Part shown: positions 56,818 to 64,000 of the stretch, piece after piece | Layout of the letters: every line of letters begins with the position of its first letter | How positions within the stretch are numbered: the stretch's first letter is position 1 | DNA from: Nocardiopsis_B mangrovi | GTDB taxonomy: Bacteria; Actinomycetota; Actinomycetes; Streptosporangiales; Streptosporangiaceae | Reading direction: 5' to 3' | Length of the DNA stretch: 64,000 nucleotides | Assembly (NCBI RefSeq): GCF_042653925.1 | Contig: NZ_JBHSFQ010000016.1 | Coordinates: forward strand, 1 to 64,000 | Made by a program: the position numbers and the translations under genes | The notes under the pieces: model-generated | The model's database searches: none | What the model saw: only the letters and a program-made list of their open reading frames with translations | What the model was told of the DNA's origin: nothing

Positions 56818-59001
56818 ATGGACGAACAGGCCATGATCACCCGAGACCTCGTGTTGCGCGTCTGCGCGAACGCAACCGAGTTCGACCAGGGGTGGACCCA
56901 GGCGGACCGCAAGATCGTCGTTCCCTTCACCGCCCCCCGCGACACCGCGCTCATCGCCCGGATCGTGGCGGCGGGCCGGGCGGTGGGGGCCGACCGGCTC
57001 CTGCTCTGCCGCACCCGCGCGGAGTACGCCTATGAACCCGTGACCGAGGTCTACCCCGACGTCGCCGGCGTCGTCCAGGTCATCCGCGGGTGGGGGGACG
57101 AGCCCACCGACCTGCTGGTCGCGGTCGAGGACTTCTCGGCCGCCGTCCTGGTCACCTCGACCGATCTGACCGTCGCCGCCGGTCCGGTCGACTTCCTGCG
57201 CCCGCTCATCGGCGCCGACACCGCCGAGGCGCGCACCCGCTTCGGCGAGGAGGCGCGCGACCAGCGCGACCCCGAACTCCTGAGCGCGGCACAGCGCTAC
57301 GGCTGCCTGGAGCAGGGCGCCCGGCACGCGCGCTCCCCGCGCGGCCCCGGCGCCGACATCGCCGAGCGCCTGACGGTGCGCGTCCGCTCCTTCCGGGAGA
57401 AGCGCCCCGGCGCGGTCACCGCCTTCCGCGCCGCCCGCGGCGTGTGGGGCTGGGCGATGCTGGCGGCCCTCCTGCTCGCCCCCCTCATGGTCCCGGGGCT
57501 GTCGCCGCTGCTGCCCGTGGTGGCCGGTGTACTCTGGCTCGTCACGCAGATGGCCTGGCTGTCGCGATCGCGCACCGTCGGCTTCGCCACCCTCGTCCGG
57601 GTGCTGCTGCTCGGCGCGCTCATGCTCTGGCCGATCGCGCTCGCCGAACGCGCCCTGGCCGCACTCGTGGGGGCGTCCCCCGACGACTGGGTCGGCGCCA
57701 CCTACATCGCGGTGCCGGTCGAGGAGATCGGCAAGCTCGTCCCGCTGCTGTTCGTGCGGCTGCTGGCGCGCCGCCGCTTCCGCCGCTTCGCCGCCGTCGA
57801 CTACCTGCTGCTCGCCGCCGCCTCCGGAGCGGGGTTCCAGCTCGCCGAGGAGTCGCTGCGCGCCGTATCCGCCGCCTCCGCGGGCGCCGTCCTTCCCTCC
57901 GAGTTCGGGCTGTTCACCCTCTTCCCCGGCGCGACCCAGATCGCGGACACCGGGGTGTACTTCTCGGGGCACGGCGTGACCACCGCCCTGATCGGGGCGG
58001 CCTTCGGCCTGGCCGCGGTCGGGTGGCGCGCCTACGGGGCGTGGCTGTGGCTGCTGCCGGTCGCGGCCGTCTGGGTGGCGGGCGTGGAGCACATGGTCTT
58101 CAACGCGGCCGCGGGCGGTACGGAGCCCACCGCGGTCACCGGGGCGGTCCACGCGCTGATCGGCGGCGGCGCCGCGACCCGCTGGATCCTGCTCGTGCTG
58201 CTCGTCGCCGCCGTGCTGATGGACTACCGGATCGCCCGTCCGGCGGCGGACGGAGCTCCGCCACTGCCGGGCGAGCCGCCGCTCGCCGGCGCGCGCCGGT
58301 GGGCCTACGGCCGCGCCATCCGCCACGGGGTGCGGGTCCCCGGCGACATCGCCCCGCTGTTCCGCCGCATGGCGCTCGCCTGGGTGCGGCTGCCCATCGG
58401 CCTGACCCAGACGCTGTCGGCGATGCTGCACGAGTTCGCCGTGCTGCTGGTCGCCGCCCGCAGCGGGTTCCCGGCGCTCGCCGGATCCTGGCGCTACCTG
58501 CGGGAACGCCGTGGTTACGCCATGGGGGCGGCGCGGGCGGGCGAGAAGCCGTGGCGCCGCTTCCCGGCGCGGGACGATCTGAGCAGAACCGGCCGCGACC
58601 TGGAGTCCGCGCTCGGCATCAGCACCGCGGCGGCGGCCGCCGTGGCGATCGCCGCCGGATGGCTGACGGTGGTGCACCCCTGGTCGGTGCACGGCGCCGT
58701 CGACGGCACCGCATACGCGGCGGCGGTCCTGGGCGATGTCACCCGGTGGTACGGCGAGGTGCCGGCGTCGGACCGGGCATGGGTGTGGGTGGCGCTGGTC
58801 GCCGTCGTCAGCCTGCTGGGGTCGGGATGGACCCCGCCCGAACGCTTCCCCAGCATGGGGGACTTCCTGCGGGAGCCGGCCCGGGGGGCCGGCCGGTTCC
58901 TGGGCGCGTTCGCGCCCGGCCAGGTGGGCTACGCGGTCGCCGGAGCGCTGGGAGCGGTCCTCCCGCGCGGCACCGTGCGCCTGCTGCGGCCGCGCGCCTG
59001 A
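56818..59001 (+). CDS. PrsW-family intramembrane metalloprotease with extra N- and C-terminal domains
   Basis: A 727-residue membrane protein from ATG 56818 (AAGGGA 5 bases upstream). PrsW motifs are present: PVEEIGKL (E302, E303, K306), FQLAE (F340, E344), SGHG (H385) and GVEHMVFN (E424, H425). PrsW cuts anti-sigma factors in the membrane in Bacillus. Residues 1 to about 190 form a separate soluble domain with alternating strands and helices (RLLLCRTRAEYAYEP, VVQVIRGWGDEPTDLLVAVEDFSAAVLVTS) that was not recognised. Another membrane-associated region follows the protease core (about 500-727). No anti-sigma factor gene is beside it. The substrate is unknown. Confidence 0.85.
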   Translation: MDEQAMITRDLVLRVCANATEFDQGWTQADRKIVVPFTAPRDTALIARIVAAGRAVGADRLLLCRTRAEYAYEPVTEVYPDVAGVVQVIRGWGDEPTDLLVAVEDFSAAVLVTSTDLTVAAGPVDFLRPLIGADTAEARTRFGEEARDQRDPELLSAAQRYGCLEQGARHARSPRGPGADIAERLTVRVRSFREKRPGAVTAFRAARGVWGWAMLAALLLAPLMVPGLSPLLPVVAGVLWLVTQMAWLSRSRTVGFATLVRVLLLGALMLWPIALAERALAALVGASPDDWVGATYIAVPVEEIGKLVPLLFVRLLARRRFRRFAAVDYLLLAAASGAGFQLAEESLRAVSAASAGAVLPSEFGLFTLFPGATQIADTGVYFSGHGVTTALIGAAFGLAAVGWRAYGAWLWLLPVAAVWVAGVEHMVFNAAAGGTEPTAVTGAVHALIGGGAATRWILLVLLVAAVLMDYRIARPAADGAPPLPGEPPLAGARRWAYGRAIRHGVRVPGDIAPLFRRMALAWVRLPIGLTQTLSAMLHEFAVLLVAARSGFPALAGSWRYLRERRGYAMGAARAGEKPWRRFPARDDLSRTGRDLESALGISTAAAAAVAIAAGWLTVVHPWSVHGAVDGTAYAAAVLGDVTRWYGEVPASDRAWVWVALVAVVSLLGSGWTPPERFPSMGDFLREPARGAGRFLGAFAPGQVGYAVAGALGAVLPRGTVRLLRPRA

Positions 59002-59111
59002 GCCCTCGGTCCCGCCCGCACCGCTGCGCCGATCCGGACGGGGAACCGGGACGAAGGGCCGCGCCCCGAACCGCGATCCTATGACGCGATTTTAGGGTTG
59101 TCGGTGAGGAA

Positions 59112-59193
59112 ACCCCCATGTCCTGGGGTGTTGGCGACACAACCGCCAAAAAGCACTTCAATGTGACACTTGAAGGGTCGTATCTTCCGACCC
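59112..59193 (+). promoter_or_regulatory. Four tandem dyads with overlapping promoter before the DUF6194 gene
   Basis: Four adjacent inverted repeats: ACCCC-N8-GGGGT (59112-59129), TTGGCG-N7-CGCCAA (59131-59149), CTTCAA-N8-TTGAAG (59156-59175) and GGGTCG-N7-CGACCC (59175-59193). All arms are perfect. A promoter-like pair, TTCAAT (59157-59162) and TATCTT (59181-59186) with 18 bases, overlaps the last two. One or more may be operators; the last may form the 5-prime end of the mRNA. Confidence 0.55.
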
Positions 59194-59208
59194 GAAGGGG
59201 GCATTGGC

Positions 59209-59679
59209 GTGGACGCCGATGACATGAAGCGCCACATCTGCGAGGCGTTCGAGGGAGTGAGCGTCGCCGAGAGTTCCGGCGACATGTTCTTCAGCTACGA
59301 CCCCGACGGCGATGTCGTCGCATCGGAGAGCTGGACCCCGTTCATCACGATCGTGACCGGCGACACCTACGACAGCGTCTCCGACCTGAGCCGGCCGGGC
59401 GCCTACCGGCTGAACATCGGGCTGACGAAGGCCACCTACACCGCCCGGTTCGGTGCCCCGCCGCAGGAGCGCGATGAGCACGGAGTCCTGGCGACCGGGT
59501 TCGACCACGCCGCGCGCGACGAGGTGATCCCGCATCCCGTCTACGCCTCGCAGTACTGGGTGTGCGTGGTCGAGCCCCGCAGGACCACGCTCGACGACGT
59601 CCGGCCGCTGCTCGACGAGGCGTACCAGCGGGCGGTCCGCGCCCACGCCGCCCGGCGCACGCGGCGGGCATCGGCCTGA
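59209..59679 (+). CDS. DUF6194 family protein
   Basis: A 156-residue protein from GTG 59209, with GAAGGGGG 8 bases upstream; an ATG at 59224 would drop five residues. The sequence matches the DUF6194 pattern: MKRHICEAFEGV, a FFSYDPDG strand, WTPFITIVTGD, RLNIGLTKATYTARFG, and HPVYASQYWVCVVEP. It is soluble with no signal peptide. The family is widespread in actinobacteria but has no assigned role. It follows the PrsW-like gene and has a strongly structured promoter region. Confidence 0.82.
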   Translation: MDADDMKRHICEAFEGVSVAESSGDMFFSYDPDGDVVASESWTPFITIVTGDTYDSVSDLSRPGAYRLNIGLTKATYTARFGAPPQERDEHGVLATGFDHAARDEVIPHPVYASQYWVCVVEPRRTTLDDVRPLLDEAYQRAVRAHAARRTRRASA

Positions 59680-60150
59680 CGGCCCGCGCCGGCCCGGCCG
59701 GCCCGGCCGCGTGGGCGCCCCGAGCCCCGTGGTGCGTCCGTGCGCCCGGCCGACGACGACCGGTGGCCGGCCCGCACGTATCGGGACGGAGACGGCCGCC
59801 GGCATCCCCGGGAGGGCGGCGGCATGATCGGCCGAACGGCGCTCATACGGACGCCGCCCCCGGGCTCCGGCGAGCGCCTAGGTGGAACGGGTGGTGCGGA
59901 GAGCGGGGGAGGCCGACCGCGGTGAAAGGGGGCGCGGCCGCGCGCCGTGCGCCGCCCGGTGACGGTGCGCCGCGCTGCGGTCGGCCTGAGGCCGGTGGGG
60001 AGCGCGGGCGGGGGTATTCGGAGGCGGGGGATAGGCAGGTGGTGGAGCGCGGGACCGCCGCGAACAGCGGCCCCGCGCGTGCGACCCGTTCGCGGACGGG
60101 TCGCGGTCCGGCGCATTGCGGGTACGCCGGGCCGCGGCCGATGGCCGCGT
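59680..60150. other. Intergenic region between DUF6194 and the His-rich gene
   Basis: This 471-base gap lies between two converging genes. It holds the terminator at 60081-60104 and otherwise no gene, repeat or promoter I would support. Confidence 0.55.
60081..60104. terminator. Terminator after the His-rich gene
   Basis: GCGACCCGT 60081-60089 pairs with ACGGGTCGC 60096-60104 (9 bp, perfect) with a six-base loop, 46 bases beyond the stop of the minus-strand gene. Confidence 0.7.
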
Positions 60151-61233
60151 CTACTCTTCGCCGCCCCAGCCCTCGTAGCCGTGGCCGTGCTCCTCGCCGT
60201 GCCCGCCGTGGCCGTGCTCGCCGTGGTGGCCGTGGCCGTGCTCGTCGGCCTCGCCCTCGCCGTGCTCTTCGCCCTCGTGACCGTTCCCGTTGCCGTACCC
60301 GTGCCCGTCGGGACCCTCGTGCTCGTGCGGGCCCTCGTTCGTCACCCGGTCCTCGGGCTTGGTGTCCTCGCCCTTGACCTCGTCCTCGTCCTTGGCTTCG
60401 CCCTCCACGGCTTCGCCGTGGCCGTGCTCGTCGCCGTGGGCGTTCTCGTCCCCGTGCGACTCCCCGTGCCCGTGGCCGTGCCCGTGCTCGTGGTCGTACC
60501 CGTGGTCGTGCCCGTGGCCGTGGCCCTCTTCGGGCTTGTGGTCCTTGCCCTTGGGCTCGTCCTCGTCCTCGGTCTTGCCGGGCTTGTCGTCCTCGTCCTT
60601 GGCTTCGTCCTCGACGGCTTCGCCGTGGCCGTGCTCGTCGCCGTGGGCGTTCTCGTCCCCGTGCGACTCCCCGTGCTCGTGGCCGTGGTCGTGCCCGTGG
60701 TCGTGGCCGTGGTCTTCCTCGGGCTTGTGGTCCTTGCCCTTGGGCTCGTCCTCGTCCTCGGTCTTGCCGGGCTTGTCGTCCTCGTCCTTGGCTTCGTCCT
60801 CGACGGCTTCGCCGTGGGTGCTCTCGCCCTCGTGCGATTCCCCGTGCTCGTGCCCGTGGCCGTGGCCCTCTTCGGGCTTGTGGTCCTTGCCCTTGGGCTC
60901 GTCCTCGTCGTCGGCCTTGCCGGGCTTGTCGCCCTCGCCCTCGTCCTTGAAGCCCTCGCCCTCGGCCTCTTCTTCCTCCTCCTCTTCCTCTTCCTCAGCC
61001 TCGACGACCGCGTTGATCCAGTCCAAGCCGAGCCACTCCAGGACGGCGAACCCGATCTCCCGGTTCTCGCGCTCGTCGCCGTTCCCCTCGTGCTCGCCGT
61101 GGTGGCCGTGCTCGTTCTCATGCTCGTGGTGCGGGCGCTCATCCGCGATGGCGGGAGCCGACCCGAGCAGGCCGAGAGCGGTGCCGGCAGCGGCAGCCAG
61201 AACGGCCGTGCCGACGTTGTGCTTCAATGACAC
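60151..61233 (-). CDS. Exported His/Glu/Asp-rich repeat protein
   Basis: A 360-residue secreted protein from GTG 61233, preceded by GAGGAAGGG. A signal peptide covers residues 1-30 (SAPAIA then D31). A short nonrepetitive piece contains EIGFAVLEWLGLDWINAVVEAE and about ten Glu in a row. Three tandem repeats follow at 102-152, 153-215 and 216-284, each starting DKPGK and containing DEDEPKGKDHKPEE and HGHGHEHG-like runs. The protein is very acidic with dozens of His, as in metal-binding or buffering proteins. No transporter is beside it. Zinc, nickel or copper binding is inference. Confidence 0.8.
   Translation of the reverse strand: MSLKHNVGTAVLAAAAGTALGLLGSAPAIADERPHHEHENEHGHHGEHEGNGDERENREIGFAVLEWLGLDWINAVVEAEEEEEEEEEEAEGEGFKDEGEGDKPGKADDEDEPKGKDHKPEEGHGHGHEHGESHEGESTHGEAVEDEAKDEDDKPGKTEDEDEPKGKDHKPEEDHGHDHGHDHGHEHGESHGDENAHGDEHGHGEAVEDEAKDEDDKPGKTEDEDEPKGKDHKPEEGHGHGHDHGYDHEHGHGHGHGESHGDENAHGDEHGHGEAVEGEAKDEDEVKGEDTKPEDRVTNEGPHEHEGPDGHGYGNGNGHEGEEHGEGEADEHGHGHHGEHGHGGHGEEHGHGYEGWGGEE
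60382..60930 (-). repeat. Three tandem 51-, 63- and 69-codon repeats
   Basis: The DNA of the His-rich gene contains three long direct repeats: 60930-60778, 60777-60589 and 60588-60382. The first halves are nearly identical; the His-rich tails differ in length, which suggests growth by unequal recombination. Confidence 0.8.
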
Positions 61234-61635
61234 GTCAATCCCTTCCTCTGTGTGATCGCAATGTGACTCTACGTGGTCACTTTAGGCATGCGTTCGGCCG
61301 TTCCTCCAGCTCATCGGCTTGTTCGCGGTCAACGTCGGCAACGTTCGGCGGACCGGATCCGGGGGTTCCGGTCCTTCGGATTCCGCCACGCCGGTCCCGT
61401 CGCCGTTTCGGGCGCGGACGGCCGCGCGCCCCCCGCCCGTCAGGGGACGTCACGGGCGATTCCCGACGTCCCCCGCCATCATGGGGTGATCACCCACTCG
61501 GTCACCCGGGTACGGACCCGCTGCTCGTGGGGTGGGCGGGGAGTGCTGGCACTACTCCCGCGCGTTGTGGTGCCGTCATGGCGGCACCGCGCGCCCGCTC
61601 CTAGATTGGTGGGTACGGACGGCGGAAGAGGGCGC
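61234..61635. other. Divergent region between the His-rich gene and the histidine kinase
   Basis: This 402-base gap holds the dyad GTGAC-N8-GTCAC (61263-61280) about 35 bases before the His-rich start, and TAGATT (61602-61607) as a possible -10 for the kinase. No gene is seen; the long open frame into the kinase from 61273 is rejected. Confidence 0.5.
61263..61280. promoter_or_regulatory. GTGAC-N8-GTCAC dyad upstream of the His-rich gene
   Basis: A perfect 5-bp inverted repeat, with TGTGA copies nearby at about 61250 and 61262. It may be an operator; it does not match the actinobacterial zinc or nickel regulator boxes as I remember them. Confidence 0.35.
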
Positions 61636-63012
61636 ATGATGACGGGCACGCTGGCGACCACGGCCTCGGCCGGGTTCTCGGCCGCCCGCGCCGCGGTCCG
61701 TGCCCCCCGCACCCGGACCGACCGGCTGGTCGGCCTGCTCCACCTGCTGACCACGCTGGCGCTGTCGCTCCTCTACCTGGCGCCCGCCGGGATCCTGGTC
61801 TTCGTGATGCCGTGGGTCTCGGTGTGGCTCGCCGGCGGGGTATCGGGCGTCTTCGCCCCGGACCAGAGCGGCGATCCGTGGCTGCTGGCCGCCGGGCTCC
61901 TCCTGCTGCCCACCTCGGCGACACTGCTCGCCCGGCTGTCCTGCCGGATCCAGCGCAGCCGGCTGGAGAGCGTGTTCGGCATCGTCGAGACCCGTGTCCC
62001 CGACCCCGTCCCGCCCGAATCCGCGCCGGTCCGCGCGCTGACCTTCCTCTACGGGCGCGAGGCGTGGGCGGCCGTCCTGTACAGCACCGTCGCCGGGGTG
62101 CAGGGTGTCCTGGCGGGCGCGGTCACCGTGGTCCTGGTCGTCTACGGCGCCGCGGCCGCCGCCGGGTCGGTGCTCGGCATCGGCTACTCCTTCGCCGTGG
62201 GGTCGCTCGGGGACCTCTCCGACCCCCTTGTGCTCGCCCCTCTCGTGCTCACCCTCGTCGGCCCGCTCGGCGTGGTCGCCGGGATCCGCCTGGAGCCGCT
62301 GTTCGTCCGGCTGGAGGTCGAGGTGTCCCGGCGGATGCTGCTCGACGCGCCCGAAGAGCGCATCCGCCGCCGCCTGGCCCAAGTGCAGGACAGCCGGCTG
62401 CGGATGGTCGACGCCGCCGAGGCGGAGCGCCGCCGCATCGAGCGCGACCTGCACGACGGCGCGCAGCAGCGGCTGCTCGCCGTGACCATGACGCTGACCC
62501 GGGCGCGCGCCCGATTCGATCGCGACCCCGAGCAGGCCCGCGAGCTGCTGGACCAGGCGCGCACGGAGGCCAAGGCGGTCATGGCCGAGCTCCGTGAGGT
62601 CTCCCGCGGACTGCACCCCCGGGTGCTGACCGACCACGGCCTGGAGGCCGCGCTCCCCGTCGCCGCCGGGCGCTGCCCGCTGCCGGTGCGGGTGCACGTG
62701 GAACTGGACGAGCGGCCCTCGGCGCGCGCCGAAGGCGTGGCCTACTACGTGGCGTGTGAGGCGCTGACCAACGTCGCCAAGCACGCCGCCGCCGCGTCGG
62801 TCGAGGTCCGCGCCGAGCGCGTCGCCCGCCGCCGCGGCGACCTGCTGCGGCTCAGCGTGCGCGACGACGGCGTCGGCGGCGCGGATCCCGACGCCGGGAC
62901 CGGGCTGTACGGGCTCTGGGACCGGGTCAACGCCGTGGACGGCGCGCTCGACGTGCACAGCCCCGCGGGCGAGGGGACCCTCCTCACCGCCGACATCCCC
63001 TGGAGGGCGTGA
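61636..63012 (+). CDS. NarL-type sensor histidine kinase
   Basis: A 458-residue kinase. ATG 61636 (or 61639) follows GGAAGAGGG; the open frame further up is not coding-like and a -10 (TAGATT) lies just before. Membrane spans near the N-terminus and at about 130-230 form a putative sensor domain. The HisKA_3 dimer region holds H273 in ERDLHDGAQQRLL, the phosphorylated residue. The ATPase domain has EALTNVAKHAAA and LSVRDDGVGG. Three bases separate it from the regulator gene. Confidence 0.9.
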   Translation: MMTGTLATTASAGFSAARAAVRAPRTRTDRLVGLLHLLTTLALSLLYLAPAGILVFVMPWVSVWLAGGVSGVFAPDQSGDPWLLAAGLLLLPTSATLLARLSCRIQRSRLESVFGIVETRVPDPVPPESAPVRALTFLYGREAWAAVLYSTVAGVQGVLAGAVTVVLVVYGAAAAAGSVLGIGYSFAVGSLGDLSDPLVLAPLVLTLVGPLGVVAGIRLEPLFVRLEVEVSRRMLLDAPEERIRRRLAQVQDSRLRMVDAAEAERRRIERDLHDGAQQRLLAVTMTLTRARARFDRDPEQARELLDQARTEAKAVMAELREVSRGLHPRVLTDHGLEAALPVAAGRCPLPVRVHVELDERPSARAEGVAYYVACEALTNVAKHAAAASVEVRAERVARRRGDLLRLSVRDDGVGGADPDAGTGLYGLWDRVNAVDGALDVHSPAGEGTLLTADIPWRA

Positions 63013-63015
63013 GAC

Positions 63016-63735
63016 ATGCGGATCATCATCGCCGAGGACTCGGTCCTGCTGCGCAGCGGCATGGCCCGGCTCCTCGCCGACGCGGGTGTGGAGATCCTCG
63101 CGCAGGCCGGCGACGCCGATGAGCTGATGGCGGCGGTGGACCGGCACCCCGATGCGGACCTGTGCCTGATCGACATCCGGATGCCCCCCGGCTACTCCGA
63201 GGAGGGCATCCAGGCGGCCATCGAGATCCGCCGGACCCATCCCGACATGGCCGTGCTGATGCTGTCCCAGCACGTGGTCGGCCGCTACGCGGCCGAGCTC
63301 CTCGGCGGCGGTTCGGCCAAGGTCGGCTACCTGCTCAAGGACCGGGTGGCCGACATCGACGAGTTCCTGGCGACCCTGCGGCGCGTCGCCGCCGGAGGCG
63401 CCGCCATCGACCCCGAGGTGGTGTCCCAACTGCTCACCCGTACGCGTGACAGCGCCCTGGACCGGCTCAGCCCCCGCGAGGGCGAGGTCCTGGGCGTCAT
63501 GGCCGAAGGGCTCAACAACGCCGGCATCGCGGCCCGGCTGTTCATCACCGAGCGCGCCGTCGAAAAGCACATCCGCGCGATCTTCACCAAGCTCGACCTC
63601 GGCCAGGCCGACCACGACCACCGCCGGGTCCTGGCGGTCCTCGAATACCTGCGCACCACCGACCGGCACGCCGGCGGTCCCGTTCGCCGAACACAGGGCG
63701 CGGCACGCAGCCGCCCCGGAGAGGCTCTCGCATGA
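63016..63735 (+). CDS. NarL/LuxR-type response regulator
   Basis: A 239-residue response regulator. The receiver domain has the phosphate-accepting D53 (CLIDIRMPP), E8/D9 near the start and K108-like LKDRV. The C-terminal LuxR-type helix-turn-helix is LSPREGEVLGVMAEGLNNAGIAARLFITERAVEKHIRAIFTKLDL. It is coupled to the kinase by three bases and overlaps the next gene (ATGA). It forms a two-component pair with the kinase; targets are unknown. Confidence 0.93.
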   Translation: MRIIIAEDSVLLRSGMARLLADAGVEILAQAGDADELMAAVDRHPDADLCLIDIRMPPGYSEEGIQAAIEIRRTHPDMAVLMLSQHVVGRYAAELLGGGSAKVGYLLKDRVADIDEFLATLRRVAAGGAAIDPEVVSQLLTRTRDSALDRLSPREGEVLGVMAEGLNNAGIAARLFITERAVEKHIRAIFTKLDLGQADHDHRRVLAVLEYLRTTDRHAGGPVRRTQGAARSRPGEALA

Positions 63736-64000
63736 CGTTCACCGGCAGGGGGCTGTACGCCTCCTCTAGCAAGGTTCCGCGCCCGCGCAGGGGGCGGCGG
63801 CTGGGCTGGCTGGCCATCGGGCTGGTGGTGGCGGTCGTCGTGCTCATCATCGGCGCGACCAAGGCCATCTCGTCCGTGCCGCTGTCCAAGGAGCCGCGCA
63901 GCGACGCGTTCGCCGGCGTCCGGCTGCTCTCCCTGGAGAACCAGACGTTCGGCGACGTCACGGTGGTCGGCACCGACGGCGATGAGCTGACGGTCGACCG
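63732..64000 (+). CDS. Membrane-anchored beta-repeat protein, N-terminal part (truncated by window end)
   Basis: ATG 63732 overlaps the response regulator stop. Eighty-nine codons are visible: a short Arg-rich start, one span (LGWLAIGLVVAVVVLIIGA) and then SDAFAGVRLLSLENQTFGDVTVVGTDGDELTVD, which looks like the beginning of a DUF4097-type beta-strand domain. Such proteins often follow this kind of kinase-regulator pair. The rest is outside the window, so the family call is tentative. Confidence 0.7.
   Translation, partial: MTFTGRGLYASSSKVPRPRRGRRLGWLAIGLVVAVVVLIIGATKAISSVPLSKEPRSDAFAGVRLLSLENQTFGDVTVVGTDGDELTVD

Noticed and set aside
59947..61230. A 427-codon plus-strand frame of Val/Leu-rich sequence
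   Set aside because: Antisense of the His/Glu/Asp-rich repeat gene; the membrane-like look comes from complementing GAC, GAG and CAC codons.
60290..61255. A Ser/Pro/Trp-rich frame opposite the His-rich gene
   Set aside because: It is a shadow; no signal peptide, motif or ribosome site.
61273..61635. Long N-terminal extension of the histidine kinase
   Set aside because: Non-coding-like translation; a -10 and ribosome site lie just before ATG 61636.

Overview
The window is a GC-rich actinobacterial chromosome segment built around the ribosomal-protein and RNA-polymerase superlocus. It runs from the last 42 codons of rpoB through rpoC, the str operon (rpsL-rpsG-fusA-tuf), the S10/spc block (rpsJ to secY-adk-map), the alpha-type block (infA-rpmJ-rpsM-rpsK-rpoA-rplQ-truA) and rplM-rpsI-glmM. 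Many GTG starts, one-base and ATGA stop/start overlaps, DUF1707 and DUF4913 proteins and an alpha operon without rpsD point to an actinomycete. The style of the proteins suggests a Nocardiopsis/Streptomonospora-like member of the Streptosporangiales, but that genus-level call is inference.

Layout. 1-4037: rpoB end and rpoC, closed by a 19-bp perfect hairpin. 4194-14497: an accessory insert between rpoC and rpsL with a giant Pro/Gly-rich DUF4190-like membrane protein, an ABC exporter, a DUF418 membrane protein divergent from a TetR regulator, and a two-gene secreted module (Flp-prepilin-like N-terminus on a Cys-bearing acidic ectodomain, overlapped by a lipoprotein). 14498-37417: the translation superlocus, with tandem promoters before rpsL and hairpin-rich spacers inside the operons. 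37714-39833: a minus-strand membrane protein with a very long low-complexity N-terminus, preceded by a 20-codon upstream ORF. 40919-43476: rplM-rpsI-glmM. 43554-48511: a secreted M1 metallopeptidase, glmS and divergent coaA. 48555-54216: DUF4913 protein, Uma2-type nuclease-like protein, bifunctional NAD(P)HX repair enzyme, Nudix hydrolase, and a TetR regulator divergent from a membrane/SRPBCC-like protein across a clear palindrome. 54815-64000: a membrane methyltransferase fused to a CxxC domain, a PrsW-type intramembrane protease with an extra N-terminal domain, a DUF6194 protein behind four tandem dyads, an exported His/Glu/Asp-rich repeat protein, and a two-component system followed by a truncated membrane protein.

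How the parts work together. The core is transcription (RpoB/RpoC/RpoA), the ribosome, elongation factors, initiation factor 1, protein export and N-terminal processing (SecY, Map), AMP/ADP balance (Adk) and tRNA pseudouridylation (TruA). glmM and glmS bracket the aminosugar steps to peptidoglycan precursors and coaA begins coenzyme A synthesis. The accessory genes are mostly envelope-related: several single-span or multi-span membrane proteins, a lipoprotein, two secreted proteins and a sensor kinase/regulator pair.

Best leads for something undescribed: the Flp-like/lipoprotein pair whose C-terminal domain has colicin M-like sequence features (12796-14497), the PrsW protease with its own N-terminal domain (56818-59001), the four-dyad control region (59112-59193), the His/Glu repeat protein (60151-61233), and the uORF coupled to the 686-residue membrane protein (39771-39833). 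No tRNA, rRNA, CRISPR array or insertion sequence was found.
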